NCBI GenBank assembly: GCA_002368685.1
Contig: DFEN01000025.1
Coordinates: 1-6,150, forward strand
Reading direction: 5' to 3'
DNA length: 6,150 nucleotides
Origin: Lachnospiraceae bacterium UBA3801
GTDB taxonomy: Bacteria > Bacillota > Clostridia > Lachnospirales > Lachnospiraceae
In this document: positions 5,439 through 6,150 of the stretch, piece by piece
How positions within the stretch are numbered: the first letter of the stretch is position 1
Layout: each line of letters opens with the position of its first letter
Position numbers and translations under genes: made by a program
The notes under the pieces: model-generated
What the model was told of the DNA's origin: nothing
Databases searched by the model: none
The model's input: only the letters and a program-made list of their open reading frames with translations

Positions 5439-6150
5439 ATGTATCGGGTTTTAAAAAGAGATGGAGTAGAAGTAGATTTTGACGTATCGAAGATCAGCGC
5501 AGCGATAGAGAAGGCATTTATCGCATGTGAGAAGAAGTATCATCCAACAGTAGTTGATATGCTGGCTCTTCGTGTTACAAGTGATTTTGAAGATAAGATA
5601 AAGAATGATGTTATCTCAGTAGAGGATATCCAGGACAGCGTTGAGAAGATTCTTTCAGAGGCTGGTTATACAGATGTTGCTAAGGCATACATCCTGTATC
5701 GTAAGCAGCGTGAGAAGGTTCGTAATGTTAAGAGCGCTATGCTTAACTACAAGGATATCGTAGATAACTACCTGCAGATAAATGACTGGAGAGTTAAAGA
5801 GAACTCAACAGTAACATATAGTGTAGGTGGTCTGATCCTTTCTAACTCAGGAGCAATTACAGCTAATTACTGGCTGAGTGAGATCTATGATCAGGAAATA
5901 GCGGATGCACATAGAAGTGCAGCTATCCACATTCATGACCTTAGTATGCTTACAGGATACTGTGCAGGTTGGTCACTTAAGCAGCTTATTCAGGAAGGCC
6001 TTGGTGGTGTTACAGGAAAGATAACATCTGCACCAGCAGGACATCTCTCAACACTTTGCAATCAGATGGTTAACTTCCTGGGCATCATGCAAAACGAATG
6101 GGCCGGTGCTCAGGCATTTTCGTCATTCGATACCTATCTTGCCCCCTTCG
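5439..6150 (+). CDS. nrdD: Anaerobic (class III) ribonucleoside-triphosphate reductase, N-terminal part
   Basis: This oxygen-sensitive glycyl-radical enzyme makes deoxyribonucleotides for DNA synthesis. Only the first 237 residues are in the window; the full protein is usually about 700 or more, so the glycyl-radical site and C-terminal zinc site lie beyond the right edge. Residues 1 to about 95 are an ATP-cone (RDGVEVDFDVSKI, then VEDIQDSVEKIL and AKAYILYRKQRE), the allosteric module that senses ATP and dATP. The catalytic barrel follows, with ENSTVTYSVGG (121-131), HIHDLSMLTGYCAGWSL (164-180), where C175 is probably the active-site cysteine that passes the radical to the substrate, and NQMVNFLGIMQNEWAGAQAF (208-227), which is very well conserved in NrdD. 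The gene has its own promoter with two candidate NrdR boxes and follows nrdG, the reverse of the commoner nrdD-nrdG order. Confidence 0.95.
   Translation, partial: MYRVLKRDGVEVDFDVSKISAAIEKAFIACEKKYHPTVVDMLALRVTSDFEDKIKNDVISVEDIQDSVEKILSEAGYTDVAKAYILYRKQREKVRNVKSAMLNYKDIVDNYLQINDWRVKENSTVTYSVGGLILSNSGAITANYWLSEIYDQEIADAHRSAAIHIHDLSMLTGYCAGWSLKQLIQEGLGGVTGKITSAPAGHLSTLCNQMVNFLGIMQNEWAGAQAFSSFDTYLAPF

Overview
The window looks like a chromosomal piece of an anaerobic, AT-rich Gram-positive bacterium of the Clostridia, probably Lachnospiraceae. This is inferred from strong AGGAGG-type ribosome binding sites, an oxygen-sensitive class III ribonucleotide reductase with its radical-SAM activase, a methionine aminopeptidase carrying a SEC-C zinc motif, and surface proteins with Thr/Glu linkers. 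All six genes lie on the + strand. I see no mobile element, CRISPR array, tRNA or rRNA.

Layout. (1) 1-864: 3' part of a SEC-C type I methionine aminopeptidase gene, cut by the left edge. (2) 910-2256: a diaminopimelate decarboxylase-type PLP enzyme, 45 bp downstream and probably cotranscribed. (3) 2257-2383: a promoter with an extended -10 box, interleaved with a 14-bp terminator-type hairpin. (4) 2384-3481: a secreted lipoprotein of unknown function with two probably duplicated domains, followed by a strong terminator. (5) 3538-4597: a promoter and a membrane protein with an N-terminal zinc ribbon, a Gln-rich linker, one membrane segment, eleven tandem xTTE units and an extracellular domain. 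(6) 4599-5288: nrdG, one base after the previous stop. (7) 5289-5438: a compact control region. (8) 5439-6150: the 5' third or so of nrdD, cut by the right edge.

The most informative part is the gap between nrdG and nrdD. It holds two 16-bp sites resembling NrdR boxes, with centres 31 bp apart. The second overlaps the -35 element of a good promoter for nrdD. The two boxes are exact 12-bp inverted copies of each other and are followed by a run of T, so the same DNA can also form a terminator hairpin at the end of nrdG. The reductase gene thus seems to have its own NrdR-controlled promoter, while its activase gene sits upstream in an operon with a membrane protein of unknown function.

No wholly new multi-gene system is evident. 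The less ordinary parts are the two uncharacterised envelope proteins, the coupling of one of them to nrdG, and the two promoter/hairpin overlaps.
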